In this document: piece by piece, positions 10,174-20,193 of the stretch | How the letters are laid out: each line of letters begins with the position of its first letter | Numbering within the stretch: the first letter of the stretch is position 1 | Assembly (NCBI GenBank): GCA_003852775.1 | Contig: RDDZ01000052.1 | Coordinates: forward strand, 55,569 to 119,568 | From: Microbacteriaceae bacterium | GTDB lineage: Bacteria; Actinomycetota; Actinomycetes; Actinomycetales; Microbacteriaceae | DNA length: 64,000 nucleotides | Direction: 5' to 3' | Notes under the pieces: model-generated | The model's input: only the letters and a program-made list of their open reading frames with translations | Told to the model about the DNA's origin: nothing | Databases searched by the model: none | Position numbers and translations under genes: made by a program

Positions 10174-13100
10174 ATGTCCGCGCCCGCTCGCCGCTCTGCC
10201 ATCCGTCGTCCCCGTCTCGTGCGCCGCACGCGCGAACTGCTCGCCGGCCTCACCGCGCTGCTGCTCGCCGCCGGGATGGTCGCCGCGGGCAGCGCGCCCG
10301 CCTGGGCCGACCTCGGAGACATCGGGCAGATCACCCTCGACAAGAACGTCGACGGCGTGGGGGAGATCACGACGGAACCCGGCGAGACCTTCACCTACAA
10401 CCTCGTCGTCGGCTGCGACGACAACCCCTGCGTCGACGCCGTCGTCACCGACCCCCTCCCGGACGAGTTCGCGGGCTTCACGATCGTCAGCATGCAGACG
10501 AACCCGCCCACGGCGGCGATCGATGTCGCGCTCACCGGCTGCTCCGTGGGCGGCGTGCTGACCCCCCCGTGCACGCTCGACGCCTCCTTCCGCACGCCGC
10601 TCGGCACGCTCGACAGCGACCCGCAGTTCGGCCTCCCGGCCGGCGCGACCCAGAGCGTCAGGATCACGCTCGCGGTGCCCACGGGCCTGACCCCGGCCTG
10701 GCCCTCCAACGGCGTTCCCGTCGACAACACGGCGACCGCGGATGCGACGACGAGCGCCGTCCACAACGTCACCGACACGGCGACCGTCACCGTCCAGGTG
10801 CCGATCGCGGTCGACGTCGCTCCGACGAAGTCGTGGTCGCCGAGCTCGCAGCTGTACAACCCCGGACAGCACGCGACGTTCGCGATCGGCGCGCGGAACC
10901 TGTCCAACATGCCCGCGACGACGCTCGTGCTGCAGGACCCGGTGGTCGCGCCGGAGGGGGCGACGGGGGACCTTGACGGCACGAACCCGTTCACCTACGT
11001 CGACTTCGTGGGACTGTGTGCGCCCTCCACGCTGCCCGCGGGAGCGGACCAGGTGCAGGTCGACCTCTACGTGCGCTCCACCCCGACAGGGCCGTGGCAC
11101 TGGATCTCCGGACCGCCCGCCGCGACCGCGACGCTGCCGAGCTTCACGACCGAGGAGGTCGGCGGCATCCGCCTCAGCTACTCGAGCACGGCCGCGGGCG
11201 CGCACATCGACCCGGACGGCGCCGCGGCCGCGCAGTGCGTCGAGGTCGCGCAGCGCGCCACCAACCGCAGCACCGGCGCCCCGCTCGTGGCGACGGGAGC
11301 CACCGTGAACAACACGGTCGGCGCGACCGTGACGGTCCCCGGCCAGCCGCCCGTGCGCAAGGACGCCTCCGCGGCGCTCCAGATCGGGCCGCTCGACGTG
11401 CGCGTGGAGCCCGGTAAGACGATCGCGCCCGGCGAGGTGCCCGCAGGCGGCACCTTCGGGGTGAGCCTCTCCGCGCGCAACGGCTCCAACGGTCCGCTCA
11501 CCTCGCTCACCATCGAGGAGCCCGGCTCCGGTTCGTTCCTCAGCGAGGACCTGACGTTCGCGGGCTTCACCGACTGGACCTGGCCCGCGGGCGCGACCGC
11601 CGGCACCGTCGTGTGGCATCTCGCCACCGGCGCCGACATCACCGACCCCATCGTGCCTGCCGCCGCTCCCGCTGCGCCGACGCCGGCCTCCGGCGACTGG
11701 ATCACCGGGTTCACGCTCAGCTACACCGGTGAGATCGAGCAGGGCACCACCGCGGGCGCGTCCTTCGCGGTGCAGACCGATCCGACGATGGTCCCGGGGG
11801 ACGCTCCCCTCTACCGGGACTTCGTCAACGTCGTCGGCGTCTCCGGCTCCAACCCGGCCGGCACCGACACCAAGACGGCCCAGGCCGACGTGCGGGTCTT
11901 CTTCCCCGAGATCCACCTCGACATCGAGAAGACGGTGCGGCCCGAGCTCGTGACGCCCGGCGGGACGGTGCTCACCGAGCTGGAGGCGACGACCTCCTCC
12001 GAGTCGTCGCGCGTCCGACCGACACGGATCGTCGTGGAGGACGCCTGGAACGGTACGGCCGACACGGGATTCTGGGACGCGTTCCGCGCGCGCGAGATCT
12101 CGTTCGTCGACATCCCGTCGGACGCGACGATGACGATCGAGTACCGCACGGGCACCGCGCCCGGCACGTGGGCGACCCTCGCGGGCGCGCTCCCCAGCAC
12201 GGGCGCGCCGTACAGCGCTGACCTCGTCGCCCTGCTGGGTACCGCGGGAGCGGACGCCGTCACCGGCCTCCGCTTCACCTTCGAGAAGGCCGACGGGTTC
12301 GCCCAGGGCACCATCGTGCGGCCCAACATCGTGTTCGAGGCTGCGGCAACCCTGCGCACCGGTGGGCCCACCACGACCACCCCCGGCACACCTGTCGCCT
12401 ACGACAACACCGCGACGGCCGACGGCGAGGGCGTCTCGGGCGGCCTCCCCGTCGAGGCGGACCAGGTGGAGGACACCGGGACGGCCCGCATCGTCGACTA
12501 CGTCACCGGCACCCTGCTCGCCGGCAAGCGCTGGGTGACCGGCAACTGGTCGTCCGACCTGACGACCCTCAATTCGCAGACCGGCTCCACCGCGCGCACC
12601 CTGCACAGCTGGGGGGTGACTGTGCCCGGCTACGGCAGCGTCGTGATCAGCGACCCGCTCCCCGGTCAGGAGACGAGTCCGCAGAACACCGTCTTCCAGG
12701 CGTTCGACCTCACCGGCATCCGTGCCGTGACCTTCGCACAGGACCCGCTGCTGCGGTGGGACACCGTGTCGGCGATCGAGCTCTACGTGCCGGGCACCGG
12801 CTGGACGACGATCCCCGCGCCCGGCGGGAGCTGGATGAACGCGAGCGGCTTCGTCGGCTACAACCCGAGCGGCGCCGACCTCGACACGCTGCGGAGCGCG
12901 ACGGGTGTCCGCATCACCGTGGTGCCGAACGACGCGGCTCGCGCTGCCAGCTTCGAGCCGGGTCGCCCCGCCCCGGGCAGCGGTGTCGCCTCGAGCGCGA
13001 GCGCGCGGCCGCTCTGGCTGCAGTGGCAGCTGCGGAACGTGGTGCGGGTGCCCGGCGCCGACACCTGGGTGACCGGCACGACTCCGTTCAACACGAGCGA

Positions 13101-16100
13101 CCCCGGCGTCGTCCGCAACACCTTCCGGGTGGACGCCGACGGTGACACGCGCGACGCGTCCGACGACGTGACCCTCGTCGACACGCCTCCGGGCGTCGGC
13201 ACGGCCAAGGCCGTGAGCCCGACGACCGTCGTCGTGCCCTACCCCGGCGATGTGCCCACGGCGGCCTATCCGACGGTGCGGTACACGGTGGACGCCTGGA
13301 ACACCGCTGACGCGCGCGCCTCGTATCTGCGCGTGACCGACCCCGTGCCCTGTTCGCCCACCACTGACTGCGTCACCGCCGCGGACGACCGCGACCCCGA
13401 CGTGTTCACGGGCAGGGCGTACGACAGCGCCTCCAACCCCTTCGAGTACGTCACCATCACGAACGTCGACTTCACGGTCGCCGCGGGTGTGCCGATCGAC
13501 CCGACCGCGACGCAGGTCGCGCTGTGGCACCGCGATCCGACCACCGGCAGCACTTCGGTGACGACCTCGACGATGGCTGCTCTCGCCGCTGCCGACGCCT
13601 CGGATCTCGCGGACGTCGTCGGCATCTCGGTCGTCTACCAGAGCACCGAGCCCGAGACCACGGGCGGCCTCATCCCGCGCGGTTCCTCGACCTCGAACAC
13701 GGTGCGGATGACGATCGACGCCCAGCTGCGCGAGCACCCGCGCAGCAACCCCCTCGCCTACGTCACCGGCGGGATGCGCGTCGGCAACGAGACGCTCGCG
13801 CAGTCGTACGACCCCGTGCTGAGCGACGATGGGCGTCCGAACGCGCTCGCTGACGCCGAGCTGCAGCTGTCGGCCGCGGGGCTGGACGTGACCGCCTCGA
13901 AGGACGTGAGTCCGTCGACGATCCTCGAGACGGACCCGCAGGTGCCCGTCACGGTGACGCTCGGGGCGACCGACGGGGACTCGACGGCGTCCGCGGAGGT
14001 CGTGACCATCAGCGACACGACCCCCGCGTTCTGGGAGGCGTTCGAGCTCACCTCGATCGGCACCGTCACCCGACCCGAGGGCGCCGAGCGGGCCCGCATC
14101 GACGTGCTGCTCGACGGCGGCACGACGTGGGTCGTCGGTGACCCGGTGGCGGCTCCCGCCGAACCGGTGCTCCCGGACTCGGTGACGTCCGCCGACCTCG
14201 GACGCGTCACCGGCATCCGCTACGTCTTCGACAACGAGCCGTCACGGCCGTTCTCGGCGACCGTGCCATCTGCCGACTGGACGGCCGGCGCCGTCTTCAC
14301 GGTGACGCTCCGTGCAGACGCGACCTTCCCGAGCAGCGTCGAGAACGTCGTGGACGTGCTCGCCGAACACGACGGGCTGCCCGCCGCGGAGGCCGACACC
14401 AGTGCGACGATCACGCTGTCGACGGGCACCCCGCGCATCGACGTGCGCAAGGAGGTCGACGCCGGCGGCACGAAGCAGGTGCAGCCCGGCGAGTCCTACC
14501 CCTGGACCCTCCAGGTGACCAACACGGGCACCTCCTTCATCACCGTGAACGAGATCGTCGACGACCTCGGTCCGTCGCTCCGCTACGACGGAAGCGCGCC
14601 GAGCTTCGACACCACGAACGCCCCGACCATGCCGGCCACCGGCATCACGGTGACGCAGAGCAGCGCGAGCAACCTCACCTTCACGTTCCCGAACGGGGCG
14701 GTGCTCGCTCCGGGCGACCGGTTCGTCGTGACCGTGGGCGTCGTGCTCCAGCCGGGCCTCACGCCGGACCAGCGGGCCGTCAACGCGTTCTGGGTCGACA
14801 CCGATCAGACGTTCGCGCCCGGCGACTGCACGAACGTCTCCGGAAACGGGCAGGGCATCCTGACGGGTCTCGCCGCCAACCAGTGCGGCACCTCGAACTT
14901 CGTGACCCCGCAGGTGGGGCCGCTGCTCTTCGCCGAGAAGGAGGTGCGCGGCGAGATCGACGGCGCGCTCGTGGACGGCGCGACCAACATCACCGACCCG
15001 AGCCTGCCCTGTGCGGCGGCCGACGGCGGCTTCTACCGCTCGGCGTGCGTGGCCTCGACGGTCATCGGCGCGACCGACGAGTGGCGCATCGGGGCAGCCA
15101 ACACGGGCACCGTCCCCTACACCGCGCTGACGTTCGTCGACCCGCTGCCGATGCCCGGCGACCGCCTGCTCGCGACCGGGAGCGCGCGCGGCTCCGCGTG
15201 GCGCCCCGTGCTCGATCTCGCCTACGGCGTGCAGGAGACGACGGTCGCGGGCTTCCCCGCGGATGGGGTCCCCGCCGGCACGACCGTGACGATCGAGGTG
15301 ACGACCGCTCCGTCGCCCTGCGTGGGTACCGGGGGCACCTCGAACTGGCCGAGCGACGTCGACTGCGCGGGCGACCCCTGGCAGGCGATCGACGCGTACA
15401 CGGGAGACGCGGCCGACATCACCGGCATCCGCGTCTCGCTCGACTTCACGACGACCGCCGCGGGTGTGCTCGCGCCCGGCGCGAGCGTGCACTTCCAGTA
15501 CCGCACGGTCAACACCCCCTGGACCGCGGGCGACGTGCCGACCGCGCAGGCCGTCCGGCCCGCGCTGCAGAGCGACGCGCCGCGCGCCTGGAACCAGGTC
15601 GGCGTGAACGCCGTGCTGGACGGAGGCGGGACGCTGCGGCGCGCTCCCGAGCGGGTCGGCGTGCAGCTGCTCGCCGGCTCCGCGGCCGTCGAGAAGACCG
15701 TGAGCGGCCTGACCTCCCTCGCGCCCACCGAGGTGACCGTCGACCTGGCCTGCACCGTGCCGGGCCGCGGCGGCGTTCCGGTGGACCTCGGTGCCCTCGC
15801 GACGCTCCCCGTTCCGACCGGCGGCGTCGCGCGGATCGACGGCATCCCGCTCGGCGCACATTGCGTGATCGCCGAGAGCGGTGCACTGGGTGAGTTCGGC
15901 GAGGCCGCGCGCACACCCTCCGGGGCGCAGGACATCGACATCCTGGTGGCGGGAACGCCCGCGGACGCCGTGCCCACGGCCCAGACCGTATCGATCGACA
16001 ACCACTACGCGCCTTCGCTGCCCAACACCCAGGGACTCGGCGCGACGGGAGCCGATGCCACGCTGCTGACCGTGCTGGGCGCTCTCGGTGCCCTGGCGCT

Positions 16101-16164
16101 CGGCGGCGGTGCGTTGCTGCTGTTCGTCGTGCGTCGTCGCGCGTCGCGTCGTGAGGCCGGGTGA
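10174..16164 (+). CDS. very large secreted surface protein with DUF11/fimbrial-type repeats and C-terminal sorting-like tail
   Basis: GGAGG 5' of ATG 10174; signal peptide LLAGLTALLLAAGMVAAGSAPAWA; repeated DUF11-like blocks; C-term LPNTQGLGATGAD + TM + RRRASRR. Confidence 0.85.
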   Translation: MSAPARRSAIRRPRLVRRTRELLAGLTALLLAAGMVAAGSAPAWADLGDIGQITLDKNVDGVGEITTEPGETFTYNLVVGCDDNPCVDAVVTDPLPDEFAGFTIVSMQTNPPTAAIDVALTGCSVGGVLTPPCTLDASFRTPLGTLDSDPQFGLPAGATQSVRITLAVPTGLTPAWPSNGVPVDNTATADATTSAVHNVTDTATVTVQVPIAVDVAPTKSWSPSSQLYNPGQHATFAIGARNLSNMPATTLVLQDPVVAPEGATGDLDGTNPFTYVDFVGLCAPSTLPAGADQVQVDLYVRSTPTGPWHWISGPPAATATLPSFTTEEVGGIRLSYSSTAAGAHIDPDGAAAAQCVEVAQRATNRSTGAPLVATGATVNNTVGATVTVPGQPPVRKDASAALQIGPLDVRVEPGKTIAPGEVPAGGTFGVSLSARNGSNGPLTSLTIEEPGSGSFLSEDLTFAGFTDWTWPAGATAGTVVWHLATGADITDPIVPAAAPAAPTPASGDWITGFTLSYTGEIEQGTTAGASFAVQTDPTMVPGDAPLYRDFVNVVGVSGSNPAGTDTKTAQADVRVFFPEIHLDIEKTVRPELVTPGGTVLTELEATTSSESSRVRPTRIVVEDAWNGTADTGFWDAFRAREISFVDIPSDATMTIEYRTGTAPGTWATLAGALPSTGAPYSADLVALLGTAGADAVTGLRFTFEKADGFAQGTIVRPNIVFEAAATLRTGGPTTTTPGTPVAYDNTATADGEGVSGGLPVEADQVEDTGTARIVDYVTGTLLAGKRWVTGNWSSDLTTLNSQTGSTARTLHSWGVTVPGYGSVVISDPLPGQETSPQNTVFQAFDLTGIRAVTFAQDPLLRWDTVSAIELYVPGTGWTTIPAPGGSWMNASGFVGYNPSGADLDTLRSATGVRITVVPNDAARAASFEPGRPAPGSGVASSASARPLWLQWQLRNVVRVPGADTWVTGTTPFNTSDPGVVRNTFRVDADGDTRDASDDVTLVDTPPGVGTAKAVSPTTVVVPYPGDVPTAAYPTVRYTVDAWNTADARASYLRVTDPVPCSPTTDCVTAADDRDPDVFTGRAYDSASNPFEYVTITNVDFTVAAGVPIDPTATQVALWHRDPTTGSTSVTTSTMAALAAADASDLADVVGISVVYQSTEPETTGGLIPRGSSTSNTVRMTIDAQLREHPRSNPLAYVTGGMRVGNETLAQSYDPVLSDDGRPNALADAELQLSAAGLDVTASKDVSPSTILETDPQVPVTVTLGATDGDSTASAEVVTISDTTPAFWEAFELTSIGTVTRPEGAERARIDVLLDGGTTWVVGDPVAAPAEPVLPDSVTSADLGRVTGIRYVFDNEPSRPFSATVPSADWTAGAVFTVTLRADATFPSSVENVVDVLAEHDGLPAAEADTSATITLSTGTPRIDVRKEVDAGGTKQVQPGESYPWTLQVTNTGTSFITVNEIVDDLGPSLRYDGSAPSFDTTNAPTMPATGITVTQSSASNLTFTFPNGAVLAPGDRFVVTVGVVLQPGLTPDQRAVNAFWVDTDQTFAPGDCTNVSGNGQGILTGLAANQCGTSNFVTPQVGPLLFAEKEVRGEIDGALVDGATNITDPSLPCAAADGGFYRSACVASTVIGATDEWRIGAANTGTVPYTALTFVDPLPMPGDRLLATGSARGSAWRPVLDLAYGVQETTVAGFPADGVPAGTTVTIEVTTAPSPCVGTGGTSNWPSDVDCAGDPWQAIDAYTGDAADITGIRVSLDFTTTAAGVLAPGASVHFQYRTVNTPWTAGDVPTAQAVRPALQSDAPRAWNQVGVNAVLDGGGTLRRAPERVGVQLLAGSAAVEKTVSGLTSLAPTEVTVDLACTVPGRGGVPVDLGALATLPVPTGGVARIDGIPLGAHCVIAESGALGEFGEAARTPSGAQDIDILVAGTPADAVPTAQTVSIDNHYAPSLPNTQGLGATGADATLLTVLGALGALALGGGALLLFVVRRRASRREAG

Positions 16165-16173
16165 GTGTGACGG

Positions 16174-16533
16174 TCAGCTGGGCAGCTGGAGCGCGATCGC
16201 GATCGCCGCGACCGCGAGGGCCGCGAGGCTGAGCCAGCCGGCCGCGAGCGAGCGTCGGTCGTCCTGCCACGTCAGCACGGGGGTGAGCTCGGTCGCGGGG
16301 GTGTCGACGAGCTGCTGGGCGGCGGCGAGGGAGTGCGAGCGGCCCACGCGCATCCCGCGGGCGTCGGCGGTCTCGAAGGCGCCGTCCACGAACTCGACCG
16401 TTCCGAGGAACTCGCCCGCGCGCGTGCCCGCCCAGAGGCCCTCGGCGACGGGGGCCCACAGCACGCCCGTGGGGGCGGGTGCGGGAGCGGGGGCGGGGGA
16501 GATGACACTTCCGGGGGTGAGCGTGGCGGTCAT
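16174..16533 (-). CDS. hypothetical protein with Pro-Ala stretch and C-terminal TM helix
   Basis: ORF MTATLTPGSVISPAPAPAPAPTGVLW...; ends with SLAALAVAAIAIALQLPS. Confidence 0.6.
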   Translation of the reverse strand: MTATLTPGSVISPAPAPAPAPTGVLWAPVAEGLWAGTRAGEFLGTVEFVDGAFETADARGMRVGRSHSLAAAQQLVDTPATELTPVLTWQDDRRSLAAGWLSLAALAVAAIAIALQLPS

Positions 16534-16637
16534 GATGCCGGTCCTCTCGTGGTGACGGGCTGGTGTCCCCATCCTGCGAGCGGTGCGCGCGCACGGCCAA
16601 GGAAACGGAGAGGGCTTGCGGCGCACCGGATCGGGTG

Positions 16638-17771
16638 CTATCGCCCGGAGCCCTCCACCCGTTCCAGCAGCACCATCGCCTCGTAGTGCTCCGTTTGCGG
16701 GAACATGTCGAACAGCCGGATGCGGCGCGGGCGCAGACTCGGCATCGCCGCGAGGTCGCGCGCGAGCGAGACCGCATTGCAGCTCGAGTACACGACCGTC
16801 CCGACCCGCGACGCCTCGAGCGTCGCGCACAGCTCGGGGCCGAGCCCGCGCCTCGGCGGGTTGACGATCACGGCGTCCGGCGGATCCTCCCCGCCGACCG
16901 CGGTGGCGTCGCCCACCTCGAACGCGACGTCCGCGAGCCCCGCCTCGGAGGCCGACAGCCGCGCGCTCTCGACCGCGGGCGCGCTCGTCTCGATGCCGAG
17001 CACCCGTCGGCCCGGGGCGGCGGCGTGCAGCGCGAAGCCGCCGACGCCGCAGTACAGGTCCCACACGGATGCCGGCGCGAGCTCGTCGATCCACTCCCGC
17101 GCCTGCCGGTAGAGCCCTGCGGCGACCTCCGTGTTCGTCTGGAAGAAGCTGCCGGGCCGCAGGTGCAACACGACGTCGTCGAGGCGCATCGCGAGCGACT
17201 CGTCCGCCGTGAGCGGCACCTCGACCTCGCCTTCGAGCACGGCCTTGTGCTCGGGCAGCAGGTTGACGGTCACGACGGCGAGCTTCGGGAGCGCGGCGAG
17301 CAGCGTCGGCAGGTGCTTGCGGATGCGCGCGAGCGACTCGGTCGAGCGCAGCACGAAGCGCAGCATGAGGCGGCCGTCGGGCGACTCCGTCAGCAGCACG
17401 TTCTTCAGCTCGCCCCGGCGGGCCGGCACGTCGTACGGTGCGAGCCGCGCGAGCGTGATGAACGCGGCGATCGCGGGGAACGCGGCCCGCAGGCCCTCGG
17501 CGAGCACACCGCATCCGCGCAGGTCGACGCCGCGGCGCTCCGCGTCGAGGATGCCGAGGGTCGGCGCGTCGACCGTCCCGCCGACGACCATCTTCGCCTT
17601 GTTGCGGAAGGCCTCCGGGCGCGAACGCATCGGGGGCAGCCACTCGGCGTCCGCCCACGGGGCGAGGAGGGCCTCGGCGTGCGCCACCTTGCCCGCGAGC
17701 TGGGCGTCGTAGTCGACCCCCATGAGGGTGCACGACCGGCACACCCCCGCGTCGAAGTAGTCGCACTGCAC
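16638..17771 (-). CDS. rlmC: 23S rRNA (uracil-C5)-methyltransferase, RlmC/RumA family
   Basis: GTG 17771: VQCDYFDAGVCRSCTLMG (Fe-S Cys), FFQTNTEVAAGLYRQAREW, VWDLYCGVGGFALHAA, YSSCNAVSLARDL. Confidence 0.85.
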   Translation of the reverse strand: MQCDYFDAGVCRSCTLMGVDYDAQLAGKVAHAEALLAPWADAEWLPPMRSRPEAFRNKAKMVVGGTVDAPTLGILDAERRGVDLRGCGVLAEGLRAAFPAIAAFITLARLAPYDVPARRGELKNVLLTESPDGRLMLRFVLRSTESLARIRKHLPTLLAALPKLAVVTVNLLPEHKAVLEGEVEVPLTADESLAMRLDDVVLHLRPGSFFQTNTEVAAGLYRQAREWIDELAPASVWDLYCGVGGFALHAAAPGRRVLGIETSAPAVESARLSASEAGLADVAFEVGDATAVGGEDPPDAVIVNPPRRGLGPELCATLEASRVGTVVYSSCNAVSLARDLAAMPSLRPRRIRLFDMFPQTEHYEAMVLLERVEGSGR

Positions 17772-17859
17772 CCGGTCACGATACGTCAGGCGCGGACGTC
17801 CGCCGTGCCGAGCGGGGACCTCCGGCACTGCTGTCGCCCATGCGCGATCGGATAGTTTC

Positions 17860-18786
17860 GTGTCTGTGAGTCAGCACCCGGATGCCGCCCCCGCGCGCCG
17901 CATCCGCTGGTCGCGGTGGATCGCCTCCGGGGTCGCGCTCGTGGCGCTCGCGGCGGTCGTCGTGCTCGTCGCGCGCTGGCTGCGCACGCTCGAGCCCGTG
18001 CAGGAGTTCCTCGCGAGCTACCCGGGGTCGTACGAGCTGCCCGAGTGGGCACCCGTCGGCATCCCCGGGTGGCTCGGGTGGCAGCACTTCTTCAACGTGT
18101 TCTTCCTCGTGCTCATCGTCCGCACGGGCCTGCAGTCGCGGGCTGAGAAGCAGCCGCCCGCCCTCTGGACCTCGCGCCGCAACCGACGCCGACGCATGAG
18201 CCTCACCGTGTGGGTGCACCTCGCGCTCGATGCGCTCTGGATCGTCAACGGCGTGCTCTACATCGTGCTGCTGTTCGCGACCGGGCAGTGGGTGCGCATC
18301 GTGCCGACGAGCTGGGACGTGTTCCCGAACGCGATCTCGGCCGGCCTGCAGTACGCGTCGCTCGAGTGGCCGCACGAGAACGCCTGGGTCACCTACAACA
18401 GCCTGCAGCAGCTGTCGTATTTCGCGGTCGTGTTCCTCGCGGCGCCGCTCGCGATCGCGACGGGAGCGCGGCTGTCGGCCCTCTGGCCGCGCGACGCGAA
18501 GCGCCTGAACGCGCTCTATCCCTTCTCGGTCGCGAAGGCGGTGCACCTGCCGGTCATGGTGTTCTTCGTCGCGTTCACCTTCGTGCACGTCGTGCTCGTG
18601 CTCGCGACGGACGCGCTGCGCAACCTCAACGCGATGTGGGCGTCGCGCGACGCAGCCGACTGGGTCGGCTTCGGCATCTTCGCGCTCGCGCTGCTCGCGA
18701 TCGCGGGCGGATGGGCGCTCGTGCGTCCCGCGATCGTCGACCGCATCGCGGGCGCGTTCGGCGACGTCCTGCGCCGCGGCCGCTGA
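17860..18786 (+). CDS. cytochrome b/b6-like membrane protein
   Basis: Multiple TM helices with WVHLALDALWIVNGVLY, HLPVMVFFVAFTFVHVVLV. Confidence 0.7.
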   Translation: MSVSQHPDAAPARRIRWSRWIASGVALVALAAVVVLVARWLRTLEPVQEFLASYPGSYELPEWAPVGIPGWLGWQHFFNVFFLVLIVRTGLQSRAEKQPPALWTSRRNRRRRMSLTVWVHLALDALWIVNGVLYIVLLFATGQWVRIVPTSWDVFPNAISAGLQYASLEWPHENAWVTYNSLQQLSYFAVVFLAAPLAIATGARLSALWPRDAKRLNALYPFSVAKAVHLPVMVFFVAFTFVHVVLVLATDALRNLNAMWASRDAADWVGFGIFALALLAIAGGWALVRPAIVDRIAGAFGDVLRRGR

Positions 18787-18828
18787 CTCCGCCCGCGCGT
18801 CCGCGTCCGATCGGCGCCGAGTCGCGAC

Positions 18829-19127
18829 TCAGGGGTAGGGGCCGATGATGCGGGTCACGAGGTAGACGATCTCGACCGCGCCCGGAGGCCCCTCCGCCCT
18901 CAGGTCGGCGCGCCCGGGAACTCGGGGAACGGGATCGGCACGCTGTCGAGCTCGACGACGAGCGGCGGCGGCGCGGCGTCGACCGTCTCGGCCGACGGGG
19001 CGGATGCCGCGGGCGCGGGCTCCGCAACGGGCTCGTCGCCCGGGGTGCAGGCGGCGAGCCCGGCGGTCATCGCACTGGCTGCGATCAGCGCGGCGACGCG
19101 GTTCGGACGGCGGGGCATCCGGGGCAC
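18829..19127 (-). pseudogene. lipoprotein paralog collapsed by an internal deletion with frameshift
   Basis: N-part MPRMPRRPNRVAALIAASAMTAGLAAC...FPEFPGAPT*; in another frame immediately after: DLRAEGPPGAVEIVYLVTRIIGPYP*, matching the neighbour's C-terminus DLTAKGRPDKLKVTYIVTRAPE. Confidence 0.72.
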
Positions 19128-19137
19128 CTCGGTCGGC

Positions 19138-19656
19138 TCACTCGGGCGCGCGGGTGACGATGTAGGTCACCTTGAGCTTGTCGGGGCGGCCCTTCGCGGT
19201 GAGGTCGACATCCCAGACGTTGCCGTTGATCGACGCGATGTAGTGGTGGTTGTCGCTGCGGTACGACGGCTCCTCGGCGGGGCGGTCGACCGGGTGCTCG
19301 AAGGCCGAGTGGCCGTTCATCGACGCGACGGTCTTCTCGAAGGGCTCGGGGCTGCGGCACTCGAACTCCCAGCGCCACTGCACGTTCGCCGCGGTCTCGT
19401 TGTACGTCTCATCGACGACCGTCTCGCACCCGTAGAGCTCCGGGCCGGGGAAGTCGGGGAAGACGAGCGGGTCTCCTTCGATGGCCGTGGCCGCGGGCTC
19501 ATCCTCCGCGGCCGGCTCGGGGGCGTCGGCGGGAGCGGAGGCCGTGCCGCCGCCCTGGGCGACGTACAGGTCGTCGTCCTCGGTACAGGCGGTCAGGGCG
19601 AGCACGGTCGCGCCGGCGGCGAGCAGCGCGGCGGCACGGGCGAGGGGTCGGGACAT
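19138..19656 (-). CDS. putative lipoprotein (intact paralog)
   Basis: Signal peptide with lipobox-like VLALTAC; ORF of 172 aa. Confidence 0.7.
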   Translation of the reverse strand: MSRPLARAAALLAAGATVLALTACTEDDDLYVAQGGGTASAPADAPEPAAEDEPAATAIEGDPLVFPDFPGPELYGCETVVDETYNETAANVQWRWEFECRSPEPFEKTVASMNGHSAFEHPVDRPAEEPSYRSDNHHYIASINGNVWDVDLTAKGRPDKLKVTYIVTRAPE

Positions 19657-19836
19657 GGCGGTCTCCTCGGGTGGTGGTCCGCCCGCACGGGGTGCTGAGC
19701 GGCGGGGAGTCGGGCAGGGGGGTCGGAGAGGGCCCGGGACGTGGGTATCCCTCGGGTCAGAGGCTAGCAGCGGGGGCTGCCGGCCGCCCCCATCTATTCC
19801 GGAGCCGCGGCCGCATCCGGGCGTACCCTTGCTCGC

Positions 19837-20184
19837 ATGGAGCACCGCATCTACGGCTTGAGCTTCGCGCGTGTCTACCCGCTCTACGTCGAGAAGGTGG
19901 AGCGCAAGGGGCGCACCGTCGAGGAGCTCGACGACGTGATCGAGTGGCTCACGGGCTACGACCGCGCCGAGGTGCAGGGGCACATCGCGTCGGGCACGAC
20001 CCTGCGCGAGTTCTTCGAGGGCGCCCGCCTCAACCCCGACGCGAGCCTCATCACGGGCGTCGTCTGCGGCATCCGGGTGGAGGAGATCGAGGACCCCCTC
20101 ATGCAGAGGATCCGCTACCTCGACAAGCTCGTCGACGAGCTCGCGCGCGGCAAGGCACTTCAGAAGGTGCTGCGCTCGGCGTAG
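19837..20184 (+). CDS. DUF2200 family protein
   Basis: MEHRIYGLSFARVYPLYVEKVERKGRTVEELDDVIEWLTGYD. Confidence 0.8.
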   Translation: MEHRIYGLSFARVYPLYVEKVERKGRTVEELDDVIEWLTGYDRAEVQGHIASGTTLREFFEGARLNPDASLITGVVCGIRVEEIEDPLMQRIRYLDKLVDELARGKALQKVLRSA

Positions 20185-20193
20185 CGTCGGGGG

